From: an uncultured Saprospiraceae bacterium
GTDB lineage: Bacteria; Bacteroidota; Bacteroidia; Chitinophagales; Saprospiraceae
Reading direction: 5' to 3'
Length of the DNA: 37,152 nt
Assembly: GCA_937981555.1 (NCBI GenBank)
Contig: CALJOK010000040.1
Location: 1-37,152, forward strand
Shown: piece by piece, positions 25,843-34,473 of the stretch
Position numbering within the stretch: position 1 is the first letter of the stretch
Layout: every line of letters starts with the position of its first letter
Notes under the pieces: model-generated
Told to the model about the DNA's origin: nothing
Databases searched by the model: none
What the model saw: only the letters and a program-made list of their open reading frames with translations
Translations under genes and position numbers: made by a program

Positions 25843-27900
25843 ATGAGATTATTTCTTGCTATGTTCGCAATGCTATTCTTTTTAGCATGTGAAAAACCTG
25901 CACCAAAACCTGACACTCCTACCCCAACCACGGAGTCAGAAATTCCTGAAAGTAAAACCGTTTCTGATGAAAGCGGATTTGCTTGGCAAACAGAAACATT
26001 TGCTGACTTGGGAATATTACGATACCAAGTTCCTGATTTTGACAAACTTACCTTAAAGCAAAAAGAGTATGTTTACTATCTAACTCAAGCTGGATTGGCC
26101 GGTCGTGATATTATTTACGATCAAAATTATCGACACAACTTGACCATCCGAAGAGGATTGGAAAAAATGATTGAAAATTACAAAGGAGACAAATCATCAA
26201 GAGCTTATTATGATTTGGAAACTTATGCAAAACGAGTTTGGTTCGCCAACGGGATTCACCACCATTATTCTATGGATAAAATGTTACCTGACTTTTCCAA
26301 AGAATATTTTATGGAAGTAGCCAGCGCTACAGGTGTTAAATTATCTGATGAGGTGATGAGTGCTATTTTTGATCCAAGTTATGATAATAAAAAAGTGAAT
26401 CTGGATGAGAGTAAAGGATTGGTAAAAGGATCTGCAACTAACTTTTATGATTCAAGTCTTACTGAAAAAGAGATTCGAGATTATTACAAAAGCATCAAAG
26501 TTAAAACAGACAAACCAGTTTGGTATGGATTAAACTCTAAAGTGGTCAAAGGCGATGATGGAAAAATAATGGAGAAAGTATGGCATTCAAACGGCATGTA
26601 TGGATCAGCTATTAAAGAAATTATGGGTTGGTTAGAAAAAGCTGCTGGTGTTGCTGAAAATGAAGACCAAGCTAAAGCACTTAAATTATTAATTGAATAT
26701 TATAGAACAGGTGATCTTAAAACTTGGGATGCATATAATATTGCGTGGGTAAAAACTACTGGTGGAGATATTGATTATATCAACGGATTTATTGAAGTGT
26801 ACAATGATCCTATAGGTTACAAAGGTTCTTACGAAAGTATCGTGGAAATCAAAGATTTTGAAGCATCTAAGCAAATGAAAGTAATGGCTGACAATGCTCA
26901 ATGGTTTGAAGATAACAGTACAATTGCAACTGAACACAAAAAGAAAAAGGTAATGGGTATTAGCTATAAGGTAGTTTCTGTTGCGGGAGAATCAGGTGAT
27001 GCTGCTCCTTCAACACCTATTGGAGTTAATTTACCTAACTCAGATTGGATTCGAGAAATAGGTTCGAAGTCAGTTAGTCTAGGAAATATTATTTCTGCAT
27101 ATGATGAGGCTTCTGGTCCTGGTATGTTGGATGAGTTTGCACATGACAAAGAGGAAGCTGATCGAATTAGAAAACACGGAGGACTTGGTGACAAATTAAG
27201 TACTGCACTTCACGAAGTAATTGGACACGCATCTGGAAAACTTAATCAAGGTGTTGGGACTCCAAAAGAAACGTTGCAAAGCTATGCTTCTACGTTAGAA
27301 GAAGCTCGAGCTGATATTGTTGCTTTATATTTCATCATGGATCAAAAAATGGTGGACATGGGATTGATGGAATCATTGGACGTGGCTAAAGCTGAATATG
27401 ATGGTTATATCGCTAATGGTATGATGAAGCAATTGGTAAGAATTGAATTAGGAAAAGTGATTGAAGAAGCTCACATGAGAAATCGACAATTGATTTCGAA
27501 ATGGGTTTTTGAAAAAGGAGCCGAAGAAAATGTAATCGAAAAAGTAGTGCGTGATGGAAAAACATATTTCAACATCACAGATTATAATAAACTTCGATCT
27601 TTGTTTGGCGATTTGCTTAAAGAACTTCAAAGAATCAAATCAGAAGGTGATTACGAAGCAGGTAAAGCATTAGTGGAAAACTATGGTGTTCAGGTAGATC
27701 CAGCTATTCACAAAGAAGTTTTGGAGCGTTCTGAAAAATTGAAATTACCTCCGTATAAAGGTTTTATCAATCCAATGTTAGTTCCTGAAACTGATGCAGA
27801 TGGAAAAATTACGAATATCAAAGTGACGTACCCTGATAATTTTAAAGATCAGATGATGTACTACGCGAAGAACTTTTCGTTTTTACCAAGCGAAAATTAA
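25843..27900 (+). CDS. M49 (dipeptidyl-peptidase III-like) metallopeptidase lipoprotein
   Basis: A 685-aa zinc peptidase. The N-terminus is a lipoprotein signal, MRLFLAMFAMLFFLAC with Cys16, then a Pro/Thr-rich linker, so the enzyme is membrane-anchored outside the cytoplasm, whereas classical DPP III is cytosolic. The M49 zinc site is present: HEVIGH at 457-462 (family form HELLGH) followed by SGKLNQG, and EEARAD at 486-491 giving the third zinc ligand (family form EECRAE). The overall length is close to DPP III. It probably trims oligopeptides from the N-terminus. It stands alone and ends in its own terminator. Confidence 0.88.
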   Translation: MRLFLAMFAMLFFLACEKPAPKPDTPTPTTESEIPESKTVSDESGFAWQTETFADLGILRYQVPDFDKLTLKQKEYVYYLTQAGLAGRDIIYDQNYRHNLTIRRGLEKMIENYKGDKSSRAYYDLETYAKRVWFANGIHHHYSMDKMLPDFSKEYFMEVASATGVKLSDEVMSAIFDPSYDNKKVNLDESKGLVKGSATNFYDSSLTEKEIRDYYKSIKVKTDKPVWYGLNSKVVKGDDGKIMEKVWHSNGMYGSAIKEIMGWLEKAAGVAENEDQAKALKLLIEYYRTGDLKTWDAYNIAWVKTTGGDIDYINGFIEVYNDPIGYKGSYESIVEIKDFEASKQMKVMADNAQWFEDNSTIATEHKKKKVMGISYKVVSVAGESGDAAPSTPIGVNLPNSDWIREIGSKSVSLGNIISAYDEASGPGMLDEFAHDKEEADRIRKHGGLGDKLSTALHEVIGHASGKLNQGVGTPKETLQSYASTLEEARADIVALYFIMDQKMVDMGLMESLDVAKAEYDGYIANGMMKQLVRIELGKVIEEAHMRNRQLISKWVFEKGAEENVIEKVVRDGKTYFNITDYNKLRSLFGDLLKELQRIKSEGDYEAGKALVENYGVQVDPAIHKEVLERSEKLKLPPYKGFINPMLVPETDADGKITNIKVTYPDNFKDQMMYYAKNFSFLPSEN

Positions 27901-27935
27901 TTAATTGTTCTATTAACTCTTAATTAAAAAATAGG

Positions 27936-27968
27936 AAGGCCGACTAGTTAAAACTAGTCGACCTTTTT
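27936..27968 (+). terminator. Terminator after the M49 peptidase gene
   Basis: Stem aagg-c-cgactagtt (27936-27949) with aactagtcg-a-cctt (about 27952-27965), one internal mismatch, then a T-run. The mismatch becomes a G-U pair on the minus strand, so it could also work for transcripts from the right. Confidence 0.8.
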
Positions 27969-28136
27969 ACTTTAGGTTGTAGTAATATTAAAATTAAAAT
28001 TTCTTTAACCTCAATACTCAATAACTCTCTCATAAGTTTCAAGCTATACCGCCTAAAGTTCCTTAAAACAACACCCTTTTCTTTATATATGAAAATAAAC
28101 ACATATTCCAATTAATTTGTAAAGCAAAGATATTTC

Positions 28137-28610
28137 TTAATTCGTGAAATCCAATAATTCTACATCAAAAATTAATACTGAATTTCCAGGAATAGCCCCC
28201 CCTGATCCAAACACTCCATATGCATAACCTGAAGGGATATATAATTTTCCTTTTCCTCCTTTCTTAAATTTTGGAATTCCAACTTGCCATCCCGCAATCA
28301 AATTAGATAATTGTGTTTTTAAAGGATTAGTTGAATCTGCATCATCAAAAACAGTCCCATCTCCATTCATTATTGTTCCTGAGTAAGCCATCGAAACTAT
28401 CGAACTACTTACAGGATAAGTACTTCCAGTACCTTCATCCTCAATTACATAATAAACCCCCTGATCATTAAGAGCTGTAATATTATTATCAGACAAATAT
28501 GTCTCAATAATATCAATATCAATATCCAATTGTTCTTGAAAAGTCAGATTTTCTTCTTCACAAGAAAATAACGTTGAAACTGCTAATAGCGTAAGTAATA
28601 AATTTCTCAT
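28137..28610 (-). CDS. FKBP-type peptidyl-prolyl isomerase lipoprotein
   Basis: A 157-aa lipoprotein: signal with lipobox TLFSC (Cys17), a short acidic helix, then an FKBP domain at about 50-157. Visible FKBP motifs are VSMAYSGTIMNGDGTVFDDA, LIAGWQVGIPKFKKGGKGKLYIPSGYAYG, and the closing strand SVLIFDVELLDF. It would assist folding of periplasmic or outer-membrane proteins by proline isomerisation. The 40s-loop phenylalanine and the Trp of the active pocket are present (VFDDA, GWQVG). It is downstream of the CCA-type gene by about 70 bp on the same strand. Confidence 0.9.
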   Translation of the reverse strand: MRNLLLTLLAVSTLFSCEEENLTFQEQLDIDIDIIETYLSDNNITALNDQGVYYVIEDEGTGSTYPVSSSIVSMAYSGTIMNGDGTVFDDADSTNPLKTQLSNLIAGWQVGIPKFKKGGKGKLYIPSGYAYGVFGSGGAIPGNSVLIFDVELLDFTN

Positions 28611-28679
28611 TTTTTATTTTATTTTTATAAAGGTACTAATTGTTAAGTGATTGAATATTAAACTAGTTTTGTTTTTCAA

Positions 28680-30095
28680 CTAAACCTTATTCAATCCTAA
28701 TTCGCTGCCTTTTTCCAACATAAAATCATGCGCAGCTTCATAATTGTTTTCTATATTTCCATCCAGAATTGCTTCTCGGATCGCCGTTTTGATAACTCCA
28801 ACTTCACGAGATGGAGAAATCCCAAAGGTTTCCATGATTAACTCACCACTAATTGGTGGTTGCCAATTTCGTAATTGATCTTTAGCTTCAATCTCTTTTA
28901 ATTTTTCTCTGACCATTACATAGTTTTCCAAATACCGAGTTACTTTCTTTGGATTCTTACTTGTAATGTCTGCCTCACAGAGCATCATCAAATCATCAAT
29001 ATCATCCCCTGCTTCAAAAAGTAATCTTCGAATGGCCGAGTCTGTAATATTTTCTTTGGTCAAACTAATAGGACGTAAATGAAGTCGCACTAATTTTTGT
29101 ACATACTTCATTTTATGATCCATGGGCAATTTTAATTTCCTAAAAATCCTTGGAACCATGATTGCTCCCAATGCTTCGTGACCATGGAATGTCCAACCTG
29201 CTTCTGGATGAAAACGCTTAGTTGGAGGCTTCGCGATATCATGAAAAACTGCCGCCCAACGTAACCAAACATTTTGCGTTTTTTTACACAAATTATCCAA
29301 CACCTCAAGCGTGTGGTAAAAATTATCTTTATGTCCTTTCCCATTTCTAATCTCTACTCCATAAAGTGCCGTCATTTCTGGAAAAATCAATTTCAATAAT
29401 CCTGTGTCAAAAAGTAATTTAAAACCAACAGATGGTTTCGGCGTTTTCATTATTTTTTCTAACTCAATCGTAATTCTCTCTTGACTTACGATACCAATCC
29501 GATTTTTATATTTGGAAATTCCTTTTAAGGTTTCAGGTTCGATCGTAAATCCTAACTGAGTTGAAAATCTTATTGCACGCATCATTCTCAACGGGTCATC
29601 AGAAAAAGTTTTTCCAGGCTCCAACGGAGTCTTAAGAATTTTTTGTTCCAAGTGTAATAACCCATTAAACGGATCGACGATTGCTCCAAAATTATGCTCA
29701 TTCAAACTTACCGCCAAAGCATTAATTGTAAAATCTCTTCGATGTTGATCATCTTCCAAAGAACCATCTTCTACAATTGGTTTTCGAGAATCTTGTCGAT
29801 ACGATTCTTTTCGAGCACCTACAAATTCAACTTCCAAATCTTTATGTTTCAGCATGGCAGTCCCGAACCTCGGATACACCGACACTCTCGGAATAGGACG
29901 TAATCTCCCTGCTATATTTTGAGCCAAAGTAATTCCACTTCCCACACAAACAATATCCATATCTTTGGAAGGGCGAGCCAATAATCGATCTCTCACATAA
30001 CCACCCACGACATAAGTTTCGTATCCCAACTCCATTGCGCAAGTATGGATCAAGTCAAATATCTCTCTTTCGTGTTTCTGAATATTAAATACCAA
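28680..30095 (-). CDS. cca: CCA-adding/poly(A) polymerase-type nucleotidyltransferase with HD domain
   Basis: A 471-aa class II tRNA nucleotidyltransferase that adds or repairs the 3' CCA of tRNAs. The head domain has [11 protein letters not shown] (33-43) and the catalytic DMDIVCVG (Asp-x-Asp) pair, then the [13 protein letters not shown] motif and the ribose/base-selecting segment [20 protein letters not shown]-terminal HD domain follows: [26 protein letters not shown] and FHGHEALGA. The HD ligands look intact, so phosphohydrolase activity is plausible. Poly(A) polymerase is the main alternative; CCA-adding is the usual role of the single copy in Bacteroidota. Weakly linked neighbours do not add information. 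Confidence 0.9.
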   Translation of the reverse strand: MVFNIQKHEREIFDLIHTCAMELGYETYVVGGYVRDRLLARPSKDMDIVCVGSGITLAQNIAGRLRPIPRVSVYPRFGTAMLKHKDLEVEFVGARKESYRQDSRKPIVEDGSLEDDQHRRDFTINALAVSLNEHNFGAIVDPFNGLLHLEQKILKTPLEPGKTFSDDPLRMMRAIRFSTQLGFTIEPETLKGISKYKNRIGIVSQERITIELEKIMKTPKPSVGFKLLFDTGLLKLIFPEMTALYGVEIRNGKGHKDNFYHTLEVLDNLCKKTQNVWLRWAAVFHDIAKPPTKRFHPEAGWTFHGHEALGAIMVPRIFRKLKLPMDHKMKYVQKLVRLHLRPISLTKENITDSAIRRLLFEAGDDIDDLMMLCEADITSKNPKKVTRYLENYVMVREKLKEIEAKDQLRNWQPPISGELIMETFGISPSREVGVIKTAIREAILDGNIENNYEAAHDFMLEKGSELGLNKV

Positions 30096-30190
30096 ATTCT
30101 TTAAATGTTTAAGCTTTATTAAAAATTGAAGGGCGTAAAAATAATAATAATTTCTTTATTCTGATTTTAGTTCCATTTAGAATTGGATTC

Positions 30191-31060
30191 TTAGTCACAT
30201 AAATATTCATATTCAATAAAAGTCATCATACTATCTCTATCTAAATAAGAAAATCCAGTAATTAATCCATCGTCATTATATTCATAATCCATCTTTTCTT
30301 CTTGAACTCTATGCTTCCCTAAATGGTTTACAGAAGAATAAATAGTAACTTTTTCATATATCAGATTATTAGTTGATAGTACATAATTATCAGAAATACC
30401 GAAGTTAAAAAAAACACTAGCAGATTTGTCATATTCTCTTTCAATTGATCTTAATAATTTTCCGTTTTTCTTATTTTCATAATATTGGAATAAAATAGGA
30501 TTTTTTCTTTCATCATATTTTATAATTATTTTTGTTGACTTCTTCTTCTTTTTTTTATATCTCACTAAAATCTCAATTAATACATCATCTGAGTTATAAA
30601 TATATTCTGCCTGTTGAAAATATTTCACTTCTTCTTCTTCTACTCCATCATTGGATGATGTACTATAACCAGAATAACTTATCACTTCATCAATTAGATT
30701 TGTCTTTGATTTATAATAAAACTCAGATCTAAATTGCGATTGAATATAATTACTACTATCTGGTTTTAACACCACTCCTCTTCTGGTAAAATACTTATTT
30801 GTGGTTCTTAATCGCCCTAATTCGTCATATTCTGCAATTGAAAAATTATATGCATTACCTAGATAATGACCAGCCTTAACTAATCTATTCATTTTATCAT
30901 AATGATATTCTCTTATTAATTCTGAATTTCTAAATATCTTGAAAATCCGACATTCTTCATTTTGTCCAAATGAAATAAATCTTGTAGAATCTTTTTTCTC
31001 ATCAGTAAATGACAAAAGGAAAACCACTAAAAATAAAAAATAGAGCATTCGTTTATTCAT
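30191..31060 (-). CDS. Secreted YD-repeat-like protein of unknown function
   Basis: A 289-aa protein with an N-terminal signal (MLYFLFLVVFLLSFTDEKK region) and repeated beta-hairpin units of YD/RHS type: REYHYDKMNRLVKAGHYLG, IAEYDELGRLRTTNKYF, AEYIYNSDDVLIEILVRY, IIKYDERKNPILFQYYENKKNG, MDYEYNDDGLITGFSYLD. The architecture matches the protein at 18410-19363. It follows the SRPBCC gene by 9 bp on the same strand, so they are likely co-transcribed. No toxin or adhesin domain is seen. Function unknown. Confidence 0.68.
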   Translation of the reverse strand: MNKRMLYFLFLVVFLLSFTDEKKDSTRFISFGQNEECRIFKIFRNSELIREYHYDKMNRLVKAGHYLGNAYNFSIAEYDELGRLRTTNKYFTRRGVVLKPDSSNYIQSQFRSEFYYKSKTNLIDEVISYSGYSTSSNDGVEEEEVKYFQQAEYIYNSDDVLIEILVRYKKKKKKSTKIIIKYDERKNPILFQYYENKKNGKLLRSIEREYDKSASVFFNFGISDNYVLSTNNLIYEKVTIYSSVNHLGKHRVQEEKMDYEYNDDGLITGFSYLDRDSMMTFIEYEYLCD

Positions 31061-31069
31061 AGTTATATT

Positions 31070-31510
31070 TTATTGTTTTTCTGCAAACACCTTAAATTGA
31101 TCCAACCACTTTTGCACTTGTTTTTTAAACATACTTGGAAATAAAAAAGCCATTGCTTTTACCATCAATCCACGCAAAACGGTGTATTCAATTTCCGCAT
31201 CATATTGCGTCCTATTTTCACTTAATGAAATAAACCGATTCGTCATCGTATTATCCATATGTATGTGATGATAAAATCCGCTAAACTCATGAGGTAAATT
31301 ATTCGAAGTAACTGTTTCGGTAATTTCAATTTCTCGTTTTCCTTGGAGGTAAAACATTTTGGAAATAGTACCTACCTGAGCAGGCGTTCCACTCACTAAT
31401 TCTTTTCTTAAAAATCCATCTTGGTATTCTTTTAAATTATCGGGATTGATAAAAAGTTCAGCAACTTGATTGATTGGTTTTTCAATAATGACCGTGCAGC
31501 TAAATTTCAT
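31070..31510 (-). CDS. SRPBCC (START/Bet v1-like) family protein
   Basis: A 146-aa protein with the Bet v1-like fold pattern: opening strand MKFSCTVIIEKPINQVAELFINPDNLKEYQDGF, middle strands (REIEITETVTSNNLPHEFSGFYHH) and a long C-terminal helix (LFPSMFKKQVQKWLDQFKVFAEKQ). The frame is open to 31546, but Met at 31510 begins the conserved first strand, so I use it. Such proteins bind hydrophobic ligands in a cavity; the ligand here is unknown. It is cytoplasmic and precedes the YD-like secreted gene. Confidence 0.82.
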   Translation of the reverse strand: MKFSCTVIIEKPINQVAELFINPDNLKEYQDGFLRKELVSGTPAQVGTISKMFYLQGKREIEITETVTSNNLPHEFSGFYHHIHMDNTMTNRFISLSENRTQYDAEIEYTVLRGLMVKAMAFLFPSMFKKQVQKWLDQFKVFAEKQ

Positions 31511-31593
31511 TTTGAATTTATTATTTCTCTCAAAATAACAATTCATTTACAAAAAAGAATAATAGTGCTTATAAAAAGTTAGTCTTTAATCTC

Positions 31594-31628
31594 AAAAAAA
31601 ATAGCCTTACGAAAATTCGCAAGACTAT
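31594..31628 (-). terminator. Terminator of the MscS-type channel gene
   Basis: On the minus strand an 11-bp stem with two G-U pairs (arms 31618-31628 and 31601-31611), six-base loop, followed by eight U (31594-31601). It lies about 30 bp after the channel gene stop. Confidence 0.85.
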
Positions 31629-31659
31629 CTTTTTCAAATTGAAACGCTAATATTTTAAA

Positions 31660-32478
31660 CTAGCTAGCTGTTTCATTTTTGATATAATGAGATGGGTAAG
31701 CCACTCTGATTCCAGCTTTTCCTAAAGCCGCTTTTACATTCTTGTATGTTCCGAAATATACGTCCCAGTAATTTTCGCATTTAGCATGTGGTCTAACTGC
31801 TAAAAGAATATTATGTGCATCAAATTTTTCGATTTCTACATAAGGTGCAGGATCAGAAAGTACCTTTGGTGTATTCTTAACTGCCTCCATGATAATCTTT
31901 TCTACTTTATCAAAATCTTCTTCGTAAGGCATTGCTACATTCAAATCAACTCTTAAAAATTCAGTTGCAGAAAGATTAGTCATCATACCGCTTGTTGCAA
32001 GACCATTCGGCATAATTACTTTTTTGTTTTGAAGTGTATCAATAACAGTATTGAATACTTGAATTTCTTTAACGTGTCCAACTACGCCTTGAATATCCAC
32101 TAAGTCTCCTACCCTATAAGGTTTAAAGATTAAAATCATTACTCCTGAAGCAAAATGTCCAAGTGTTCCTTGTAAAGCCATACCAATTGCCAAACCTGCC
32201 ATACCTATTAATGCGATAAAAGAAGTCGTTTTTACTCCTACTAATTCCGCAACACTCATTACCAATAAAACTTTAAGAATTACACTAATCATTGAAGACA
32301 AAAAAGGTATTACATCTTGATCTAAACCAGATCTTTTCATTCCAGCCTGAATGACTGTCATTATTCTGCCAATAATCCAAAGACCAATAATTAATACTAA
32401 AATTGCTCCTACTAAATTAGGTGCCCATGCGATAAGGTTTTCAATAAATAGACCTGATTTTTCTACTAAAAATTCCAT
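31660..32478 (-). CDS. Small-conductance mechanosensitive channel (MscS family)
   Basis: A 272-aa inner-membrane channel, close to the size of E. coli MscS, that opens under membrane tension to release solutes during osmotic downshock. Helices lie at about 17-37 (AWAPNLVGAILVLIIGLWIIG), 58-80, and the pore helix TM3 at about 85-115 (SFIALIGMAGLAIGMALQGTLGHFASGVMILIFKPYRVGDLV), with the small-residue pattern typical of MscS. The cytoplasmic beta domain follows (VVGHVKEIQVFNTVIDTLQNKKVIMPNGLA). It stands alone with its own terminator. Confidence 0.93.
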   Translation of the reverse strand: MEFLVEKSGLFIENLIAWAPNLVGAILVLIIGLWIIGRIMTVIQAGMKRSGLDQDVIPFLSSMISVILKVLLVMSVAELVGVKTTSFIALIGMAGLAIGMALQGTLGHFASGVMILIFKPYRVGDLVDIQGVVGHVKEIQVFNTVIDTLQNKKVIMPNGLATSGMMTNLSATEFLRVDLNVAMPYEEDFDKVEKIIMEAVKNTPKVLSDPAPYVEIEKFDAHNILLAVRPHAKCENYWDVYFGTYKNVKAALGKAGIRVAYPSHYIKNETAS

Positions 32479-32609
32479 GATAGAGTTATGTTTAAAAGTT
32501 AGGTTAAAAAAATGTTAACGCCCTTTGGACAGAAGAACTTCTTCCAAGTCACATTTTTCATTTTTTTGGGATAAAAATTTTAGCTAAAGCCAAATTCCAC
32601 CGCAAACTT

Positions 32610-33521
32610 TTAATCTTCTTCAGGCTCTAATGTAAATTGATCAGGGGTATTATTACGCGCAAATTCAAGGCCTTCCTGCCACCAACGCTTCATCTTTTCA
32701 GGGCGAAATATAAAAGCATTATCCGTTAATAATCGTGGCGTATAGTAAAATTTAATTCTCACTTTACGATTCAATCCCTCTAAATTTCCTATAGCAATAT
32801 CATCTTTTTCAATTTGAGATAACATAAAATCAAAAGTCTTTGTCAACACATCAAAGGCATTACGAGAAGGGAGTGTATTGACATTATGATTTTTGGGATT
32901 TAATATAATTACATCAATTTTTGTAGCTCCTTTGTTAATCGCATGTTGTATAGGAATATATTCTCCAAAACTACCATCCGCATATTCTTGCCCATTTTTT
33001 TTCAACAAACTCATAAAAGGAACAATATTAGATGAGGCCCACATCCAATCACAAAAATCTCGATAATCATTATCTAAAATCGATTTATACTGCACTCGTT
33101 TTGCGGTCAAATTGGCAACGGTAACTAAGACCTCCTTTCCACTATTTTTTATTTCTTCAAAGTTTTCAACTGATAGATTTTTACCAATTAATTTTCTTAA
33201 ATTTTTACTTTCTCCAAAGGTTTTTTTCCCTGTAACAAATTGTCGAACCATCCCTACATAATTCATTTTGGAAATAAAAAGACCATGCCTTTTTCGGATG
33301 ATAAATGGAGAAACATTAAAAATATCTTTTTGAGTGATGGAGGTAAATATTTTTTTGAGCTTATCAATTTTACCTATTGCTGCGAATGGCACAATTAAAG
33401 CACCTGTTGATGTTCCTACCAAAAGATCATAATCTTTTCCACGCTCCTTGATGAGGTGTTCTAATATCCCACCTGCAAAAGCTCCTTTACTTGCACCTCC
33501 AGAAATAACTAATGCTCTCAT
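32610..33521 (-). CDS. Patatin-like phospholipase
   Basis: A 303-aa lipid acyl hydrolase of the patatin family. The glycine-rich oxyanion stretch SGGASKGAFAGGIL is at 7-20, the nucleophile Ser38 is in GTSTG (36-40), and the catalytic Asp182 is in YADGSFGEY, the DG[AGS] form of the Ser-Asp dyad. No signal peptide is present, so it is likely cytoplasmic or peripheral to the inner membrane and removes acyl chains from phospholipids or other lipids. It has a promoter-like box about 105 bp upstream. Bacterial patatins range from housekeeping enzymes to effectors and defence proteins; nothing next to this gene suggests a defence role. Confidence 0.9.
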   Translation of the reverse strand: MRALVISGGASKGAFAGGILEHLIKERGKDYDLLVGTSTGALIVPFAAIGKIDKLKKIFTSITQKDIFNVSPFIIRKRHGLFISKMNYVGMVRQFVTGKKTFGESKNLRKLIGKNLSVENFEEIKNSGKEVLVTVANLTAKRVQYKSILDNDYRDFCDWMWASSNIVPFMSLLKKNGQEYADGSFGEYIPIQHAINKGATKIDVIILNPKNHNVNTLPSRNAFDVLTKTFDFMLSQIEKDDIAIGNLEGLNRKVRIKFYYTPRLLTDNAFIFRPEKMKRWWQEGLEFARNNTPDQFTLEPEED

Positions 33522-33624
33522 TAATTTTGTGTTTATTAAATTATACTTTGCTTTGGAGTTTTTGTTGTATTAAAATTAATCGTTCTTATTTTTGAAGCGT
33601 TACTTCTAAATAACAATATATTTA

Positions 33625-33651
33625 CAAAAGTAAGAATTATTAAATGGTCAA
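33625..33651 (-). promoter_or_regulatory. Promoter of the patatin-like gene
   Basis: On the minus strand, TTG (33649-33651) is followed after 16 bases by TACTTTTG (33625-33632), an exact match to the Bacteroidota -7 consensus TAnnTTTG with a -33 TTG at slightly short spacing. The implied leader is about 95 nt. Confidence 0.55.
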
Positions 33652-33709
33652 GTAATTTTCATCGTAAAAAGAATTAAAGAAAAAAGAATTCATTTTACAG
33701 GTTGGATGA

Positions 33710-33754
33710 AGTCCCGAAATGGAGTGAATACTTTACGGGACTCGGGAGAGTCCC
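33710..33754. other. Nested, mutually exclusive hairpins
   Basis: agtcccg (33710-33716) is complementary to cgggact (33736-33742). The overlapping gggactc (33737-33743) is perfectly complementary to gagtccc (33748-33754) with a ggga loop. The middle arm can therefore pair left or right but not both. It lies in the gene-free stretch past the end of the decayed T9SS gene. Confidence 0.5.
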
Positions 33755-33806
33755 ACTACCTTATATATTATCGCATGGTGTATCCATGATTGGTGTATCT
33801 CATCAA

Positions 33807-34250
33807 TTATTGACTTTGCATATTGCCACCTCCATATTGGACTTGTAAGACATACATATTGCCAACGAACGAAAGATTATCTACTTCAATTTGGAATTGT
33901 TACGTTCCTCTTTCTACTTATTCTTCTTTTTGGAAAACTACTCTCCCTGCAATATCAACGAGGTTGATTTGAATCGCTCTTCTTTTTCCAAATGAAATTT
34001 CTGAGTTTTTTTGCTATAAATGGATTGGGGGAAATTTTGAAATGTTTTAGAAATTCAGATTCATTAGTATTAATTTAAAATCATTTCAATTTCAACAAAA
34101 TCTCCGAAAGCGCAATCATATCATATTAGTATCCTAAGCAAACCTTCATAATTCGTTCCCATTGGCATGTTTTTGGTTTTAACCATACCTACATAACTAA
34201 ATTACAGATCTACCTTAATAAAGTTTAATTCAAATTTAGAAGCACGCTCC
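33807..34250 (-). pseudogene. Decayed gene for a T9SS type A cargo protein
   Basis: No open frame survives, but the minus strand reads like a disabled T9SS C-terminus. In one frame it reads IQINLVDIAGRVVFQKEE, stop, VERGT, stop, then QFQIEVDNLSFVGNMYVLQVQYGGGN and the end MQSQ at 33807. This is the standard sorting-domain pattern (D-x-x-G-R-x-V, then G/N-M-Y-x-L-x-V). The in-frame stops are TAA at 33918-33920 and 33900-33902. Just upstream another frame gives FQNFPQSIYSKKTQKFHLEKE, matching the usual NFPNPF...F-x-L-E opening, so a frameshift lies at about 33965-33990. Further upstream, interrupted phrases such as YVGMVKTKNMPMGTNYEGLL and GDFVEIEMIL suggest remains of the passenger. Left and right limits are approximate. 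Confidence 0.75.
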
Positions 34251-34473
34251 TATAGCACATTAATTCTTAAATTACTTGAAAAATTTTAAGGTACTCTCCT
34301 AACTCATTTTTTTATGTTAAAAATTCCTTTCTAAAAAATTTCACAATATAACCAAGATTAACTTTCAAAAAAATTCAAAACACATGGATTGTCCATGTTT
34401 ATCTATTATCGAACTCATTAAGTTGAGAGAATTAATTCTATAATTATTATTCACCTATTCTTTAAACACAATT
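34251..34473. other. Non-coding leader region of the large surface protein gene
   Basis: AT-rich bases without a gene. A near-match -7 box TAACTTTC occurs about 115 bp upstream of the start, but no full promoter is convincing. The wider gap 33522-34473 holds the patatin promoter, nested hairpins and the decayed T9SS gene already listed. Confidence 0.5.

Noticed and set aside
32610-33521. Patatin gene as part of an anti-phage (CBASS-like) system
   Set aside because: No cyclase, sensor or other defence gene is next to it; neighbours are an MscS channel and a pseudogene. Treated as a stand-alone lipid hydrolase.
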